Shown: positions 43,900-53,691, numbered from the stretch's first letter. The stretch: DNA of 64,000 bases from Paenibacillus sp. JJ-223 (GCF_927798175.1 NZ_CAKMMP010000009.1:124001-188000), one strand, 5' to 3'. Notes: generated from the letters alone by a model not told the origin. A program made the numbers and translations.

Positions 43900-44817
43900 C
43901 TACAACGTTATCGTATGCTCGTATTTTTCCTTCAGGTTTCGTATATCCGTCTTGGGTGGCGCTCCAAACATCCGGGCATATTCACGGCTGAATTGCGACG
44001 GACTCTCGTACCCGACGCGAAAGGCCACATCGGCCGCTCCGGCCGACTCGGACAGCAACAGCCTTCGCGCCTCCTGCAGACGCATTTCCTTCAAGTATTG
44101 CAAGGGGCTCATACCCGTGACTTCTTTGAAATGACGGTGAAACGACGACACGCTCATATTGGCAAGCTCGGCCAGTTCATCGACCCGCAGCGGGTCGGCA
44201 TAGTGGCGAACGATATGTTCAATCGCTTCCCGGATATGGTACGTACTGCTGCCTTCCAAAGCAATTTGTGCCAGCCGGCTTCCATATGGACCCTGCAGCA
44301 GGCGATACAGAATTTCCCTGATCATCATGGGGGAGAGAAACGGGATATCTTGGGGACGATCGAGCAAACGCGCCAGCCGCAGTACCGAATCCAGCAAATC
44401 GCGTTCCATTTGTCCGACGAAAAGGGCGCGTTTCGAATTTTCCTTGGCCACGGGCTGTAATCCCGACTCGTTCAGCACTTCCAGGATCTGGTCAGGCTTG
44501 AAGTCAAGCCTGAAGGTCAAATATGGCTCCTCCGGTGAAGCATTAATGATCTGCCCAACGACGGGCAAGTTCATGGAAGCAATCAAATAATCGGAGGGCG
44601 TGTATACATAACGCTCCTGTGCCAGCAATATTTCTTTCGAACCGCTCGCGATGAAGCAAAAACTGGTTCGATAAACGCCATAATGCGGCTCGGTTGTCTT
44701 GGAATAACGGATGAAATGCAAGGTCGGGAGCTTGGTCTGATTCGCTCCTTCATGCGCACATTGTCTGGCGATCAGTTCAGCCAACTCACGTCGCTGCGCC
44801 TGTAGTTCCTCCATCAT
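43900..44817 (-). CDS. AraC family regulator (AraC_N type)
   Basis: 305-aa regulator with the N-terminal AraC_N domain (RELAELIARQCAHEG ... TSFCFIASGSKEILL) and a C-terminal AraC double HTH (about 195-295; VDELAELANMSVSSFHRHFKEVTGMSPLQYL, ADVAFRVGYESPSQFSREYARMFG). RBS CAGGAGG before the tandem ATGs 44817/44814. It is divergent from an aldo/keto reductase gene. Regulators of this subgroup are very often paired with, and control, an adjacent oxidoreductase. Confidence 0.9.
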   Translation of the reverse strand: MMEELQAQRRELAELIARQCAHEGANQTKLPTLHFIRYSKTTEPHYGVYRTSFCFIASGSKEILLAQERYVYTPSDYLIASMNLPVVGQIINASPEEPYLTFRLDFKPDQILEVLNESGLQPVAKENSKRALFVGQMERDLLDSVLRLARLLDRPQDIPFLSPMMIREILYRLLQGPYGSRLAQIALEGSSTYHIREAIEHIVRHYADPLRVDELAELANMSVSSFHRHFKEVTGMSPLQYLKEMRLQEARRLLLSESAGAADVAFRVGYESPSQFSREYARMFGAPPKTDIRNLKEKYEHTITL

Positions 44818-44996
44818 GGCATACCTCCTGAGTTACGGATCAGATCTATTATAAGCTTCCTTCGCATCGGATATAAATAGAGATGAGAGGAATAGGCAAG
44901 AAGTTGCGACGAATGGATAACATTCATCAGCAGTGCTCAGGCATAATGAAAACAGGCATTATACACCTGACATCAACCAATAAGGAGGATTCATCG

Positions 44997-45986
44997 ATGG
45001 AATATGTAAAGCTGGGTAATACCGGTCTGGATGTATCGCGCATATGTCTGGGCTGCATGGGATTCGGAGATCCGGAGCGCTGGATCCATAAGTGGGTGCT
45101 GAAGGAGGAAAACAGCCGTCCCATTATAAAACAGGCATTGGAGATGGGCATCAACTTTTTTGATACGGCCAATGTTTACTCGCTCGGAGCCAGTGAGGAA
45201 ATCGTCGGACGGGCGCTGAACGATTATGCCAACCGGGACGAAGTCGTGATCGCGACCAAGGTGCATGGGCGAATGCATCAAGGACCTAACGGCGGCGGAT
45301 TATCGCGCAAAGCCATCATGAGCGAAATAGACAAGAGCTTGAAACGGCTGGGCACGGACTATGTCGATTTATACCAGATTCACCGTTGGGACTACGATAC
45401 GCCGATCGAGGAAACGATGGAAGCCATGCACGATGTCGTGAAGGCAGGCAAAGCCAGATATATCGGGGCTTCGGCGATGTACGCATTCCAGTTTCTGAAA
45501 GCATTGAACGTTGCGGAACGGAACGGCTGGACCCGGTTCGTCTCCATGCAGAATCACCTCAATTTGCTCTATCGTGAGGAAGAGCGAGAGATGATGCCAC
45601 TGTGCAGAGAGGAAAAGATTGGCGTGATTCCATACAGTCCACTCGCTTCGGGACGGCTTACGCGTGATCCGGAAGCGACGACGCTGCGTTCGGAAACGGA
45701 TCAGATCCAGAAGTCCAAATACGATGCGATGGCAAATACCGATCGCGTGATCGTGGAACGTGTGGCCGAGATCGCATCCAATCGCGGCGTTTCCCGTTCC
45801 CAGATTGCCATGGCCTGGTTGCTGCAAAAAGAGCCTGTGACGGCGCCGATCGTGGGCGCAACCAAAGCGTCGCACCTGAAAGAAGCCGAAGCGGCGCTGA
45901 CCGTCAAGCTGACTGCGGACGAGGTCGCTTTCCTTGAAGAACCTTACGTGCCTCATCCCGTCGTTGGACCGAATGCAGGAAAATAA
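44997..45986 (+). CDS. Aldo/keto reductase
   Basis: 329-aa NAD(P)H-dependent (alpha/beta)8 oxidoreductase of the YhdN/YakC-like group. The catalytic tetrad is visible: Asp and Tyr in FFDTANVYSLG, Lys in IATKVHG, His in LYQIHRWD. The cofactor-binding tail includes PIVGATKASHLKEAEAAL. Start ATG 44997, with TAAGGAGG 8 nt upstream. The ATG at 44883 would add 38 residues unlike the family. Divergent from the AraC-type regulator. Carbonyl substrate unknown. Confidence 0.92.
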   Translation: MEYVKLGNTGLDVSRICLGCMGFGDPERWIHKWVLKEENSRPIIKQALEMGINFFDTANVYSLGASEEIVGRALNDYANRDEVVIATKVHGRMHQGPNGGGLSRKAIMSEIDKSLKRLGTDYVDLYQIHRWDYDTPIEETMEAMHDVVKAGKARYIGASAMYAFQFLKALNVAERNGWTRFVSMQNHLNLLYREEEREMMPLCREEKIGVIPYSPLASGRLTRDPEATTLRSETDQIQKSKYDAMANTDRVIVERVAEIASNRGVSRSQIAMAWLLQKEPVTAPIVGATKASHLKEAEAALTVKLTADEVAFLEEPYVPHPVVGPNAGK

Positions 45987-46002
45987 ATACATCGCATAAT
46001 GC

Positions 46003-46040
46003 AAAAGCGGATGAATGCAAAAACCGTCATCCGCTTTTTT
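46003..46040 (+). terminator. Terminator of the aldo/keto reductase gene
   Basis: GCGGATGA / TCATCCGC stem (46007-46034) followed by TTTTTT, 21 bp after the stop. Convergent with the ger operon. Confidence 0.85.
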
Positions 46041-46075
46041 GGTGTGTCAATAGGAACGGCGGCAAACCGAGGTTC

Positions 46076-47197
46076 CTAGTTCAGTACGCCGCTGCCAATA
46101 ATATCTACCGAAACCTCGGGTTGAAACCGAACGTTGGCATAAGCATCGTTCCAGTCGAGGCTCTTCCATAATGCCGGATGGTGGGCGATCAGCTGCCTGC
46201 CAATGCCGAATGCGTCGCAGCCGCCTTGCTGAAGCTTCTGGATGATCTGCCTCGCATCTTGTGTCATTTGCTCGGAGAGCTCCCGGTTCAGTCGTTGGAT
46301 CGTATTCTGCTGCTGCACGTGGTCGTCCGCATATTCCACGACGGTTACCGGCAGCTTCAGTTTCAGACTGACGTTAATGCGGCCTTCCTGATCGACGCCC
46401 ACTTTCAGCTTTCGTTTGATCCGTTGTGTATTCGCTTCATAGGTCACGTAATTTCGGGGATCATTGTCCGGACCTGAATTCACCTTTTTGACAAAGCGAG
46501 CAGTTTTGTTCCACTTTCCGCTTAATAACACGTATAATACGGACTGCTCGGTATCCAGGCTGCCCGTGAATTTTTGACCATGGAACATGGCAATGCCCTG
46601 TGCCGCGATATCCTCGCCCTCCAATGCCAGATAAGGCAGGACGAAATCCTGACCGGGATCGAGCATGGGCGGCAATAACTTTTCCAGCGTCATCTCCGGA
46701 AAAACGCACAAATCCTCCAGGCTCTTGATTTTCCGGATGATAAACTCCCCGACCATCAGGTTGCCCACCTTTTTCTGTTCAAGGACCTTTCCGGCCAGGC
46801 CGTCCACGATCGCCAATTTTACATGGGACGTGGGGTAATCCGGCTCGCGATAGAGGACATCCAGATATGGATAAATATCATGCTGGGCCAATTTCTTGCC
46901 ATACATGATCAGGCCGTATTTAAAAAAGCGAACATCTCCCGTAACTTTGGTACGAATTCGGTCCGTGCTCTGACGAACCGATCTTCCCGCCGCTGAATGG
47001 ACCTCGTTGTCGCTGTTTCCTTGATTGCCTTCAAAGTCATTCACGATTTCCAATGTCTGTTGGATTTCGCCTTGGTCGGTAAGATCATAGGCCGAAGCGT
47101 TTGCCAGCCGGGCGTCCTTCAAGCTGTCCTGATCCCAGCACCCGCTCAGGAGCACAGCCAAGGAGAAAAAGAAGAGCCCGATTCTTTTTTTCTTCAT
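46076..47197 (-). CDS. GerC-type spore germination lipoprotein
   Basis: 373-aa Ger(x)C family protein. A signal peptide with lipobox LSGC (Cys about 20) is followed by WDQDSLKDARLANASAYD, a usual Ger(x)C beginning. The start is set at ATG 47197 since it forms an ATGA overlap with the gerB stop (47194). The longer frame to 47467 is only read-through within gerB. The mature protein is the outer-face lipoprotein of a nutrient germinant receptor in the spore inner membrane. Last gene of the A-B-C operon, followed by the convergent terminator region. Confidence 0.9.
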   Translation of the reverse strand: MKKKRIGLFFFSLAVLLSGCWDQDSLKDARLANASAYDLTDQGEIQQTLEIVNDFEGNQGNSDNEVHSAAGRSVRQSTDRIRTKVTGDVRFFKYGLIMYGKKLAQHDIYPYLDVLYREPDYPTSHVKLAIVDGLAGKVLEQKKVGNLMVGEFIIRKIKSLEDLCVFPEMTLEKLLPPMLDPGQDFVLPYLALEGEDIAAQGIAMFHGQKFTGSLDTEQSVLYVLLSGKWNKTARFVKKVNSGPDNDPRNYVTYEANTQRIKRKLKVGVDQEGRINVSLKLKLPVTVVEYADDHVQQQNTIQRLNRELSEQMTQDARQIIQKLQQGGCDAFGIGRQLIAHHPALWKSLDWNDAYANVRFQPEVSVDIIGSGVLN

Positions 47198-48285
47198 GGC
47201 TTGGTTTCCTCTTTTCTGTTGAACATATAGGACAGCAGCAATAAGAGCAGAGGCAGGGCGACAAGGAAAAAATAAGCGGAATTGTTCGCGATGCTGCCGA
47301 TCAAATCCAAATGCTGCTGCTGACGCGGCAGGTAGGCAATCACGCAAGAAGCGACGACGATGTAAGGTACGGACTTCCGGTGATTTTTCTGTTTGAGTAA
47401 ATAGCTGAGTCCATAAGAAGCCGCATAATAGTAACCGCTGATTGAACCGAAGATCGAGATGAGCCAAATCGGGAGAAACAAGTAATCGACCCGGTCCATC
47501 GTTCCCAGCGGGATGGAGCGGAGCAAATACACGATAGGTTCCGGCATCAGGCCAAGCTGCTCCGGGCTGAATGCCGTCGAGCAGATCAGAACGGTAAAGC
47601 CATACAACAGCACAACGACGGCATTGGCTGCAGCGATGGCTTTCAGCTTGCCGACATTATTTCCTTGTACCATGGGAAAGACGACGAGAATGAACTCGAA
47701 ACCGAACATGGCCATGAGCGTTTCGGTAGATCCGCTGATAATTTTAGGCCATCCCGCTTCTGTCAAGGGAAGAAGGTACAGCAGGTTGGTTTCCTTGATG
47801 CCATAGCTGATCAGAACCATCATGGGGACGATCAGGAACGAGATCAGTACGAGAACCCGAGCGATGACGCGCAGATTTTGCCGGATCAGATAGATGCTGC
47901 CTAACATGAAAAGAGCCAGTATGGCCCATCGCGGGGTATTCTGAAACATCCAGCGGTTGATGACGTCCTGCGCATTTACGAGCACCGAAGTACCCATTAG
48001 CAAATAATAGGCAATGTACGCGACAACCAGCAGTTTCCCGATCCAGCGTCCGGTAATCCGGCTCGTGATCTCATAGATGGAGGAACCGGGGAATCGGCGC
48101 AGCAGAAACCAGCACATGAGCATGATCAACTGGATTAGCAGGCCGCCAAGGATCACGGAGATCCAGCCGCCCCCCTTGGACAGCAGGTGCATCCGATAGG
48201 GGAGGGAAAGAATATCCACGCCGATTTCGAATTTGATGATCAGAAAAAACAATTGTCCCGGTGTTATGCTCGTTTCTTTATTCAC
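47194..48285 (-). CDS. GerB-type spore germination permease-like protein
   Basis: 363-aa integral membrane protein with about 10 TM segments (endospore germination permease, APC-superfamily fold). Typical start: SITPGQLFFLIIKFEIGVDILSLPYRMH. GTG start at 48285 overlaps gerA by 8 bp. GerB subunits form the germinant-binding part of the A-B-C nutrient receptor. The germinant (amino acid, sugar or nucleoside) is not predictable. Confidence 0.9.
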   Translation of the reverse strand: MNKETSITPGQLFFLIIKFEIGVDILSLPYRMHLLSKGGGWISVILGGLLIQLIMLMCWFLLRRFPGSSIYEITSRITGRWIGKLLVVAYIAYYLLMGTSVLVNAQDVINRWMFQNTPRWAILALFMLGSIYLIRQNLRVIARVLVLISFLIVPMMVLISYGIKETNLLYLLPLTEAGWPKIISGSTETLMAMFGFEFILVVFPMVQGNNVGKLKAIAAANAVVVLLYGFTVLICSTAFSPEQLGLMPEPIVYLLRSIPLGTMDRVDYLFLPIWLISIFGSISGYYYAASYGLSYLLKQKNHRKSVPYIVVASCVIAYLPRQQQHLDLIGSIANNSAYFFLVALPLLLLLLSYMFNRKEETKP

Positions 48286-49744
48286 GACGCTTCCAGCTCC
48301 TAGGGAAGTCTTGTTGCTTCAGCTTTTGGGCTTGCGTGCCATGCGGCCTCCCCCGAAGCGCCCAAATCGGGAAACGAATCATGACGTCTTTCATGTCGGC
48401 CAGACGAAAAGGGGCGAGCGGCGCGAAATAGGGCGTGCCGAACGTTTCCAGTTTGCACAGATGAATCGTAAGGATAACCAAGCCAAACGAGATGCCAATA
48501 TATCCGAAAATGGCTGCAGCCACCATCATGGGGAAGCGAAGGATGCGCACGGCGGAGCTCATTTCATGGGACGGAATCAGGAAGGACGAAATGGCCGTCA
48601 GCGAAACCACGATAATCATCGTATAGGAGACCAGACCGGCACGAACGATGGCATCCCCGATGACCAAACCGCCTACAATGCCGATCGTTTGCCCGACGCG
48701 GCTGGGCAGCCGCACACCGGCTTCTCGCAGCACTTCAAAAATCAGTTCAAGCAGCATCGCTTCCACCAAGGCGGGGAAAGGAATATTTTGAAGCGATTTT
48801 TTGATCGTATGGGCAAGCTCCAGCGGCAATATGGCCCAATGAAAGGTAATGGTGGCGATGTACACCGCAGGCAGCGTAAACGCGATCATGAAGCTGACCA
48901 TGCGAATGAACCTGAGAAATGAACTGATCAGCCAGCGTCCATGGTAATCGTCCGGGCTTTGGTAGAAGGCAAAGAACGTGACCGGAGCGATCAGCGCCGA
49001 TGGACTGCCGTCCGCAATGATGGCTACGCGCCCTTCCATAAGATGGGCCACGACCCGGTCCGGACGTTCCGTGCTGAGCTGCTGCGGAAACAAAGAATAC
49101 GGGTTGTCTTCCATGAATTCCTGTATGAATCCCGGCGGCATGACCATATCCGAGTCAATGGATTGGATACGGTGCTGCACGTTTTCTACAAGTTCAGGGT
49201 TGGCCAGATCCTGAACGTATACCACCGCAACCTTGGTACGGGTTTTGGAACCGACCGTATGGTAGCGAACGATCAGGGAAGGGCTGGTAAGCTGTTTGCG
49301 TACCAAATTCAGATTGACTTGCAAAGGTTCAACGAATCCGTTATGAGGTCCACGAATGACACCTTCATTCTCTGGCTCCGCCGTGCTGCGGGCATACCAT
49401 TTTTCGGAGCTGAGGATGTAGAATTCGCAAATTCCGTCTAAAATGAAGGCGCAGTTTCCCTGAATGAGAGCTTCGACGGCGGTTTGCAGATCGTTATCCT
49501 TGCTGCTGCCGAGCGTTGTGAACATGTTATGGGAATGCGAATCATTCGAGGAATCGTACAAGTCGCCCAAAATATGGGTCTGAACCACTTCCTGATCGAC
49601 CACCGAGTCGATATACAGGAGCATGCCTGGCGTGTCATGAAGCACAACGGCGTGTTTGACCAGATCATCGGTGTGAAAGAGCTGCTGTTCAATGAAAGCA
49701 ACGTTGTCGGCTAATGCTGCAACAGCGAAATGTGGTTTGTTCAT
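48278..49744 (-). CDS. GerA-type spore germination protein
   Basis: 488-aa GerA-family membrane protein. It has an N-terminal soluble domain of about 250 residues, then four or more TM segments. Family motifs include VNLNLVRKQLTSPSL, MEGRVAIIADGSPSALIAPVTFFAFYQSPDDYH, and PFPALVEAMLLELIFEVLREAGVRLPSRVGQTIGIVGGLVIGDAIVRAGLVS. Start ATG 49744, with GAGAGG upstream; the ATG at 49837 would extend into non-coding DNA. First gene of the gerA-gerB-gerC operon. Such genes are normally transcribed in the forespore by sigma-G. Confidence 0.92.
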   Translation of the reverse strand: MNKPHFAVAALADNVAFIEQQLFHTDDLVKHAVVLHDTPGMLLYIDSVVDQEVVQTHILGDLYDSSNDSHSHNMFTTLGSSKDNDLQTAVEALIQGNCAFILDGICEFYILSSEKWYARSTAEPENEGVIRGPHNGFVEPLQVNLNLVRKQLTSPSLIVRYHTVGSKTRTKVAVVYVQDLANPELVENVQHRIQSIDSDMVMPPGFIQEFMEDNPYSLFPQQLSTERPDRVVAHLMEGRVAIIADGSPSALIAPVTFFAFYQSPDDYHGRWLISSFLRFIRMVSFMIAFTLPAVYIATITFHWAILPLELAHTIKKSLQNIPFPALVEAMLLELIFEVLREAGVRLPSRVGQTIGIVGGLVIGDAIVRAGLVSYTMIIVVSLTAISSFLIPSHEMSSAVRILRFPMMVAAAIFGYIGISFGLVILTIHLCKLETFGTPYFAPLAPFRLADMKDVMIRFPIWALRGRPHGTQAQKLKQQDFPRSWKRRE

Positions 49745-49904
49745 GGGATACCTCTCGCGCTGGATGATAGAAGTAATGTGTGCCGAATCAGGTGCAATTA
49801 TCCAAATGGTTAGCCATCTACGCAATATCGATTTCAACCCGTCATTGCATTGGACATATAACCGCTTACGCTGTTATTCGCCGTTGAATGGGGAAATCGA
49901 GCAA

Positions 49905-49938
49905 ATTAAAAAGCCGGGAAGCAGTTTCCCGGCCTTTT
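49905..49938 (-). terminator. Terminator of the RpiR-family gene
   Basis: Minus strand: GGCCGGGAAA-CTG-CTTCCCGGC followed by TTTTTAATTT. It ends 11 bp before the stop codon of the gene at 49949. The remaining 49745-49904 upstream of gerA holds its promoter region and no gene. Confidence 0.8.
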
Positions 49939-49948
49939 CGGTGTTCGA

Positions 49949-50815
49949 CTATACGTCATTCATCATATCAAAGGAGCGAAAAATCGCCACAGAGTCCAAC
50001 ATCGCTTGCTTGTGATTGGCATAATTGATCTGGTAAATACAAGAATACAACGCATTAAGCGCATATTCGAGCGCGATTTGCGAAGAGAAGGTGCCGATCT
50101 TGGCGTGATGCACTTCATCATTCGGTACCTGAATGCATATCGTGCTAAGCCGAGCCAGCTCGCTTTGGATGGACGCAGTAATCGTGACCGTCGGCATGCG
50201 GATATGACGGAAATGTCGTGCAGCCTTCAGGAAGATCGGGGATTTGTTGTGATACGTCAAAAAAATGGCGCAATCCTCAGAAGTCATGTTCACCATATGA
50301 TAAGCCCAGTCCGAAACTTCGGTCGCAATGACGACGTACTGGTTGATTTTGTACATTCTGTTCTGAAAGCTCTTGGCTCGAATCAGTGAGTCGCCCAGCG
50401 CAAAAATCAGAATCCGCTTCGCCTTGTGTAACAAGAGGGCTGACCGATTCAACAATTCGCCATCCAGCATGGCAAAGGTTCTGTCGATCGTTTCCTTCAT
50501 CAATTCCGCGATATCCTTGGAGATCTGAATCGGTGATTCGTACAGTTGGAAAGGCATATTGGCATCTATGCTGTTGATTTGATGGAGATTGTCCTGCAAT
50601 TCGCGAGCCAGTTTGATTTTGAATTCCTTGAATCCCGTTAATCCCAATTTCTGCGTAAGCCGAACGACGGTGGAATGCGAGGTGAAGGTGGCTTGGGCGA
50701 GCTCCTGCACGCTTAACGAAAGGCAGCTCTCCTGATGCCGCAAAATATAAGACGCAATGCTTTGTTCATTAACCGTAAAATCGTTCATTTGCTTCAATTG
50801 ATGCAGCAATTTCAT
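49949..50815 (-). CDS. RpiR/MurR family transcriptional regulator
   Basis: 288-aa regulator with an N-terminal RpiR HTH (about 1-80; ELAQATFTSHSTVVRLTQKLGLTGFKEFKIKL) and a C-terminal SIS phospho-sugar-binding domain (about 120-260; RILIFALGDSLIRAKSFQNRMYKINQYV). It usually senses a sugar phosphate. It is divergent from the Gfo/Idh/MocA dehydrogenase gene at 51005 with 189 bp between. It is therefore the likely regulator of that gene and itself. Confidence 0.9.
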   Translation of the reverse strand: MKLLHQLKQMNDFTVNEQSIASYILRHQESCLSLSVQELAQATFTSHSTVVRLTQKLGLTGFKEFKIKLARELQDNLHQINSIDANMPFQLYESPIQISKDIAELMKETIDRTFAMLDGELLNRSALLLHKAKRILIFALGDSLIRAKSFQNRMYKINQYVVIATEVSDWAYHMVNMTSEDCAIFLTYHNKSPIFLKAARHFRHIRMPTVTITASIQSELARLSTICIQVPNDEVHHAKIGTFSSQIALEYALNALYSCIYQINYANHKQAMLDSVAIFRSFDMMNDV

Positions 50816-51004
50816 TGGCGTTCACCCCAGAATATTGTATCAGAGCCGGGACGGCAAGTATAGAAATGCACAATTTGTGCATAGAATCGGGCGATGCAGG
50901 TATACATCATGAACATTTATACCATTTTGAACGAGACATATACTGTAACGCCATCCTTTTATCTATAATCAAAGAACAACACGCCAAAAAGGGGATATTG
51001 GATC

Positions 51005-52024
51005 ATGTTAACTATCGGATATATCGGAAACGGAAAAAGCACCAATCGCTATCATTTGCCGTTTGTCCTGACACGGGACCATATGAAAGTCAAAACCATC
51101 TACTCCCGCCACCCGGAGAAAAGTGAATGGGAACGAATTCCAGGCATCGAGTATACGGACCAGCTTGAACGCATGATGAGCGATCCGGACATCCGGTTAA
51201 TCGTAGTGTGCACGCATACGGATACGCATTATGATTACGCAAAAATGGCGTTGGACCACGGCAAGCACGTGTTGGTCGAAAAACCGTTCATGATGACGCA
51301 TGAAGAGGCTGTGTCCATTTTCAATTACGCGCGGGAGAAGAACCTGCTGGTTCAATGTTATCAGAATCGCCGATACGATTCGGATTTTCTGACTGCACAA
51401 AAGGTGCTGCAGAGCGGAAAGCTGGGGGAATTGCTGGAAGTGGAAATGCACTTCGATTATTTTCGGCCAGAGATCCCGGAATCGACCACGCATTTTTCCT
51501 ATCTATCCAGTTATCTGTATGGCCATGGCTGCCACACCATTGATCAGGTTGTGTCCTGGTTCGGAAAACCCGAACGCGTTCATTGCGACGTGAGACAATT
51601 GCTCGGACAGGGGAGGATGAATGATTATTTTGATCTGGACCTGTACTACGGCGCACTGAAGGTGTCGATCAAATCGAGTTTTTTCCGGCTGAAGGAGCGG
51701 CCGAGCTTTGTGCTTTACGGCAAAAAGGGCGTTTTCGTCAAACAAACCAAGGATCGGCAAGAAGAGCATTTGAAGCTGTTTTATCTACCCGAAGGACATG
51801 ACGACTTCGGTGTGGATCTGCCTGAACATTATGGAACGCTGACCTATGTGGATGAGGAAGGTGTTTATCATGAGGAGAAAGTGGTATCTGAGCGCGGGGA
51901 TTATGGACGAGTGTATGAGGACCTCTATAATGCCATTTTTTATGGCTCTCCCAAAATGATCCGCGACGAGGAAACGCTCTGGAACATGGAAATGCTGGAG
52001 GCCGGCATCCAAGGATGCAAGTAG
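51005..52024 (+). CDS. Gfo/Idh/MocA family oxidoreductase
   Basis: 339-aa NAD(P)-dependent dehydrogenase. Rossmann start LTIGYIGNGKSTNRYHLP (a GxGxxx variant); the characteristic EKPF motif (HVLVEKPFMM, about residues 95-104); and the C-terminal substrate domain with HGCHTIDQVVSWFG. It is closest in feel to the YdgJ/YvaA (scyllo-inositol/sugar dehydrogenase) type. RBS AAAAAGGGGA before ATG 51005. Divergently paired with an RpiR regulator, suggesting a sugar or inositol substrate. Confidence 0.88.
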   Translation: MLTIGYIGNGKSTNRYHLPFVLTRDHMKVKTIYSRHPEKSEWERIPGIEYTDQLERMMSDPDIRLIVVCTHTDTHYDYAKMALDHGKHVLVEKPFMMTHEEAVSIFNYAREKNLLVQCYQNRRYDSDFLTAQKVLQSGKLGELLEVEMHFDYFRPEIPESTTHFSYLSSYLYGHGCHTIDQVVSWFGKPERVHCDVRQLLGQGRMNDYFDLDLYYGALKVSIKSSFFRLKERPSFVLYGKKGVFVKQTKDRQEEHLKLFYLPEGHDDFGVDLPEHYGTLTYVDEEGVYHEEKVVSERGDYGRVYEDLYNAIFYGSPKMIRDEETLWNMEMLEAGIQGCK

Positions 52025-52100
52025 ATATGAGGACGTTTCTGCGATAAAAAAATGGACAATCGGGCATTGCGTCGCCGAAATATGGACGGGAGGAACCACC

Positions 52101-52523
52101 ATGAAACCACGAATCACGGTGCTCACTTTGGGTGTGGATGATTTGGAAAGATCGCTTGCATTTTACCGCGATGGGCTTGGATTTCCGACAGAAGGTATCG
52201 TAGGGCAGCAGTTTGAGCACGGTGCAGTTGCCTTTTTTGATTTGCAGCCAGGGTTGAGATTGGCCGTTTGGAGCCGAAAAGATATTGCTCATGACACGGG
52301 TCTTCCGCTAACGCCTTCAAGTCCGGTCACGTTTACGATCGGGCACAACGTGGGCAGCAAAGAAGAAGTGGATCAGGCGATGGAGCAGGCGCGGAAAGCT
52401 GGAGCAAGCATTGCGGTGGAGGCGCATGACACGTTCTGGGGCGGATATTCAGGTTATTTCCAGGACCCTGACGGTCATCTGTGGGAGATTGTCTGGAATC
52501 CGCAGTGGGAAGCTGAAGCATAA
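52101..52523 (+). CDS. VOC family (glyoxalase/bleomycin-resistance fold) protein
   Basis: 140-aa protein with two beta-alpha-beta-beta-beta modules. First module: RITVLTLGVDDLERSLAFYRDGLGFPTEG. Second: the conserved ending FWGGYSGYFQDPDGHLWEIVWNP, containing the late metal-ligand glutamate (WEI). RBS GGGAGGAACC before ATG 52101. Family members include metal-dependent lyases, dioxygenases and antibiotic-sequestering proteins. No context here narrows the role. Confidence 0.85.
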   Translation: MKPRITVLTLGVDDLERSLAFYRDGLGFPTEGIVGQQFEHGAVAFFDLQPGLRLAVWSRKDIAHDTGLPLTPSSPVTFTIGHNVGSKEEVDQAMEQARKAGASIAVEAHDTFWGGYSGYFQDPDGHLWEIVWNPQWEAEA

Positions 52524-52696
52524 ATAACATAAACATATAACGGGGATGCAAGCGTGAGTTAAAGCAGCATGAGCATGGAACAGAGAGCGAAGCCTTCAAT
52601 GCATGAAGTCGCGTGCCTGTTCGTTTATTCCAGACTATGGTAGAGTTAGTCATGGAGTATAGGCAGGCATATGATATAAGAAGGAGCAGGGCAAGC

Positions 52697-53290
52697 ATGA
52701 GCATGACCGAAAAAGAGAAAGCGGCTCAAGGATGGCTGTACGACAACAACAACGATCCCCAGTTGGTTGCGGAACGTTTGCAGGCGAAAGAACTGTGTTA
52801 TGACTATAATCATCTCCGCCCAGGCATGTTGGAGGAGCGGGAAAGCATAATTCGCCGGCTTTTTGCCAAGATCGGAGGCAAATTTTTGATTGAGCAGCCC
52901 TTCGTATGCGATCAAGGATACAACATCGAAATCGGCGAAAACTTCTATTGCAACCATAATGCCGTCATGCTTGACGCAGGTAAAATCACATTTGGCGACA
53001 ATGTGTTCGTTGCACCGAACTGCGGTTTTTACACGGCAGGACACCCGATTGACGTCGAGCAGCGCAATCGAGGACTTGAAATCGCTTTGCCCATTGCCAT
53101 AGGAAACAACGTGTGGATCGGCGGTGGCGTTTCCATTCTGCCTGGCGTCACCATCGGCGACAACACCGTGATCGGAGCGGGAAGCGTGGTCACCAAAAAT
53201 ATTCCTTCAGGGGTTATCGCCGCAGGTAATCCGTGCCGGGTCATCCGGGAAATTACGGAAGAGGACAAACATAAATACACGAAAAGGTAA
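52697..53290 (+). CDS. maa: Maltose/galactoside O-acetyltransferase (left-handed beta-helix)
   Basis: 197-aa acetyl-CoA-dependent sugar O-acetyltransferase. The N-terminal Mac domain (TEKEKAAQGWLYDNNNDPQLVAERLQAKELCYDYN) is followed by hexapeptide repeats forming a left-handed beta-helix. The catalytic His is in YTAGHP. The helix ends with GNNVWIGGGVSILPGVTIGDNTVIGAGSVVTK. Start ATG 52697, with AAGGAG 10 nt upstream. ATG 52703 is also possible. A GTG at 52613 would add 28 atypical residues. Acts in the cytosol on maltose or similar sugars. Confidence 0.9.
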   Translation: MSMTEKEKAAQGWLYDNNNDPQLVAERLQAKELCYDYNHLRPGMLEERESIIRRLFAKIGGKFLIEQPFVCDQGYNIEIGENFYCNHNAVMLDAGKITFGDNVFVAPNCGFYTAGHPIDVEQRNRGLEIALPIAIGNNVWIGGGVSILPGVTIGDNTVIGAGSVVTKNIPSGVIAAGNPCRVIREITEEDKHKYTKR

Positions 53291-53331
53291 AGCAACGAAA
53301 ATCGCATCGTTCATACGACTGCATATCGCAG

Positions 53332-53368
53332 GAAGCCGCCGCCGCCGTAAGGCGGCTTTCTTTTTTTC
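53332..53368 (+). terminator. Terminator of the acetyltransferase gene
   Basis: AAGCCGCC / GGCGGCTT stem with an inner GCCGCC-GTAA-GGCGGC alternative, followed by TCTTTTTTT. From here to 53691 I see only a possible promoter for the next gene and no convincing ORF. Confidence 0.85.
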
Positions 53369-53691
53369 TGCGTTCCTTAGACCCAAAAAGGTGGGCGATA
53401 TTCCGTCATTGGAATTGGCGAGCGAATGTTTAGAAAATGTTTATTCCCCATCGTTATACTTAAAGAATCATCGTGATCTCGGGATGGGCAACATGCTCCC
53501 TGCTGCACACGATTCACAGAAGTATGGACGTTTTGGAGGTACTTACGGATGAAGACAGCAATCATATAGGATGAGAAAGGGGAAATACTCTTTTCGATTG
53601 GAAGACAGATCATATCAGGCAATAGTTTACTTCACTTAGTACAACTCAAATTATAAATGCGGCATGAGCAGATAATGGGGGCATCGGAAAA

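Noticed and set aside
46076..47467. A 463-aa gene starting at 47467 for the GerC protein
   Set aside because: The extra N-terminus reads through gerB in another frame; the signal peptide begins at ATG 47197 in an ATGA overlap.
53484..53552. Short peptide frame ending KYGRFGGTYG, which faintly recalls a tryptophan synthase beta N-terminus
   Set aside because: Only 22 codons, no convincing ribosome binding site, and no further homology downstream; most likely chance.
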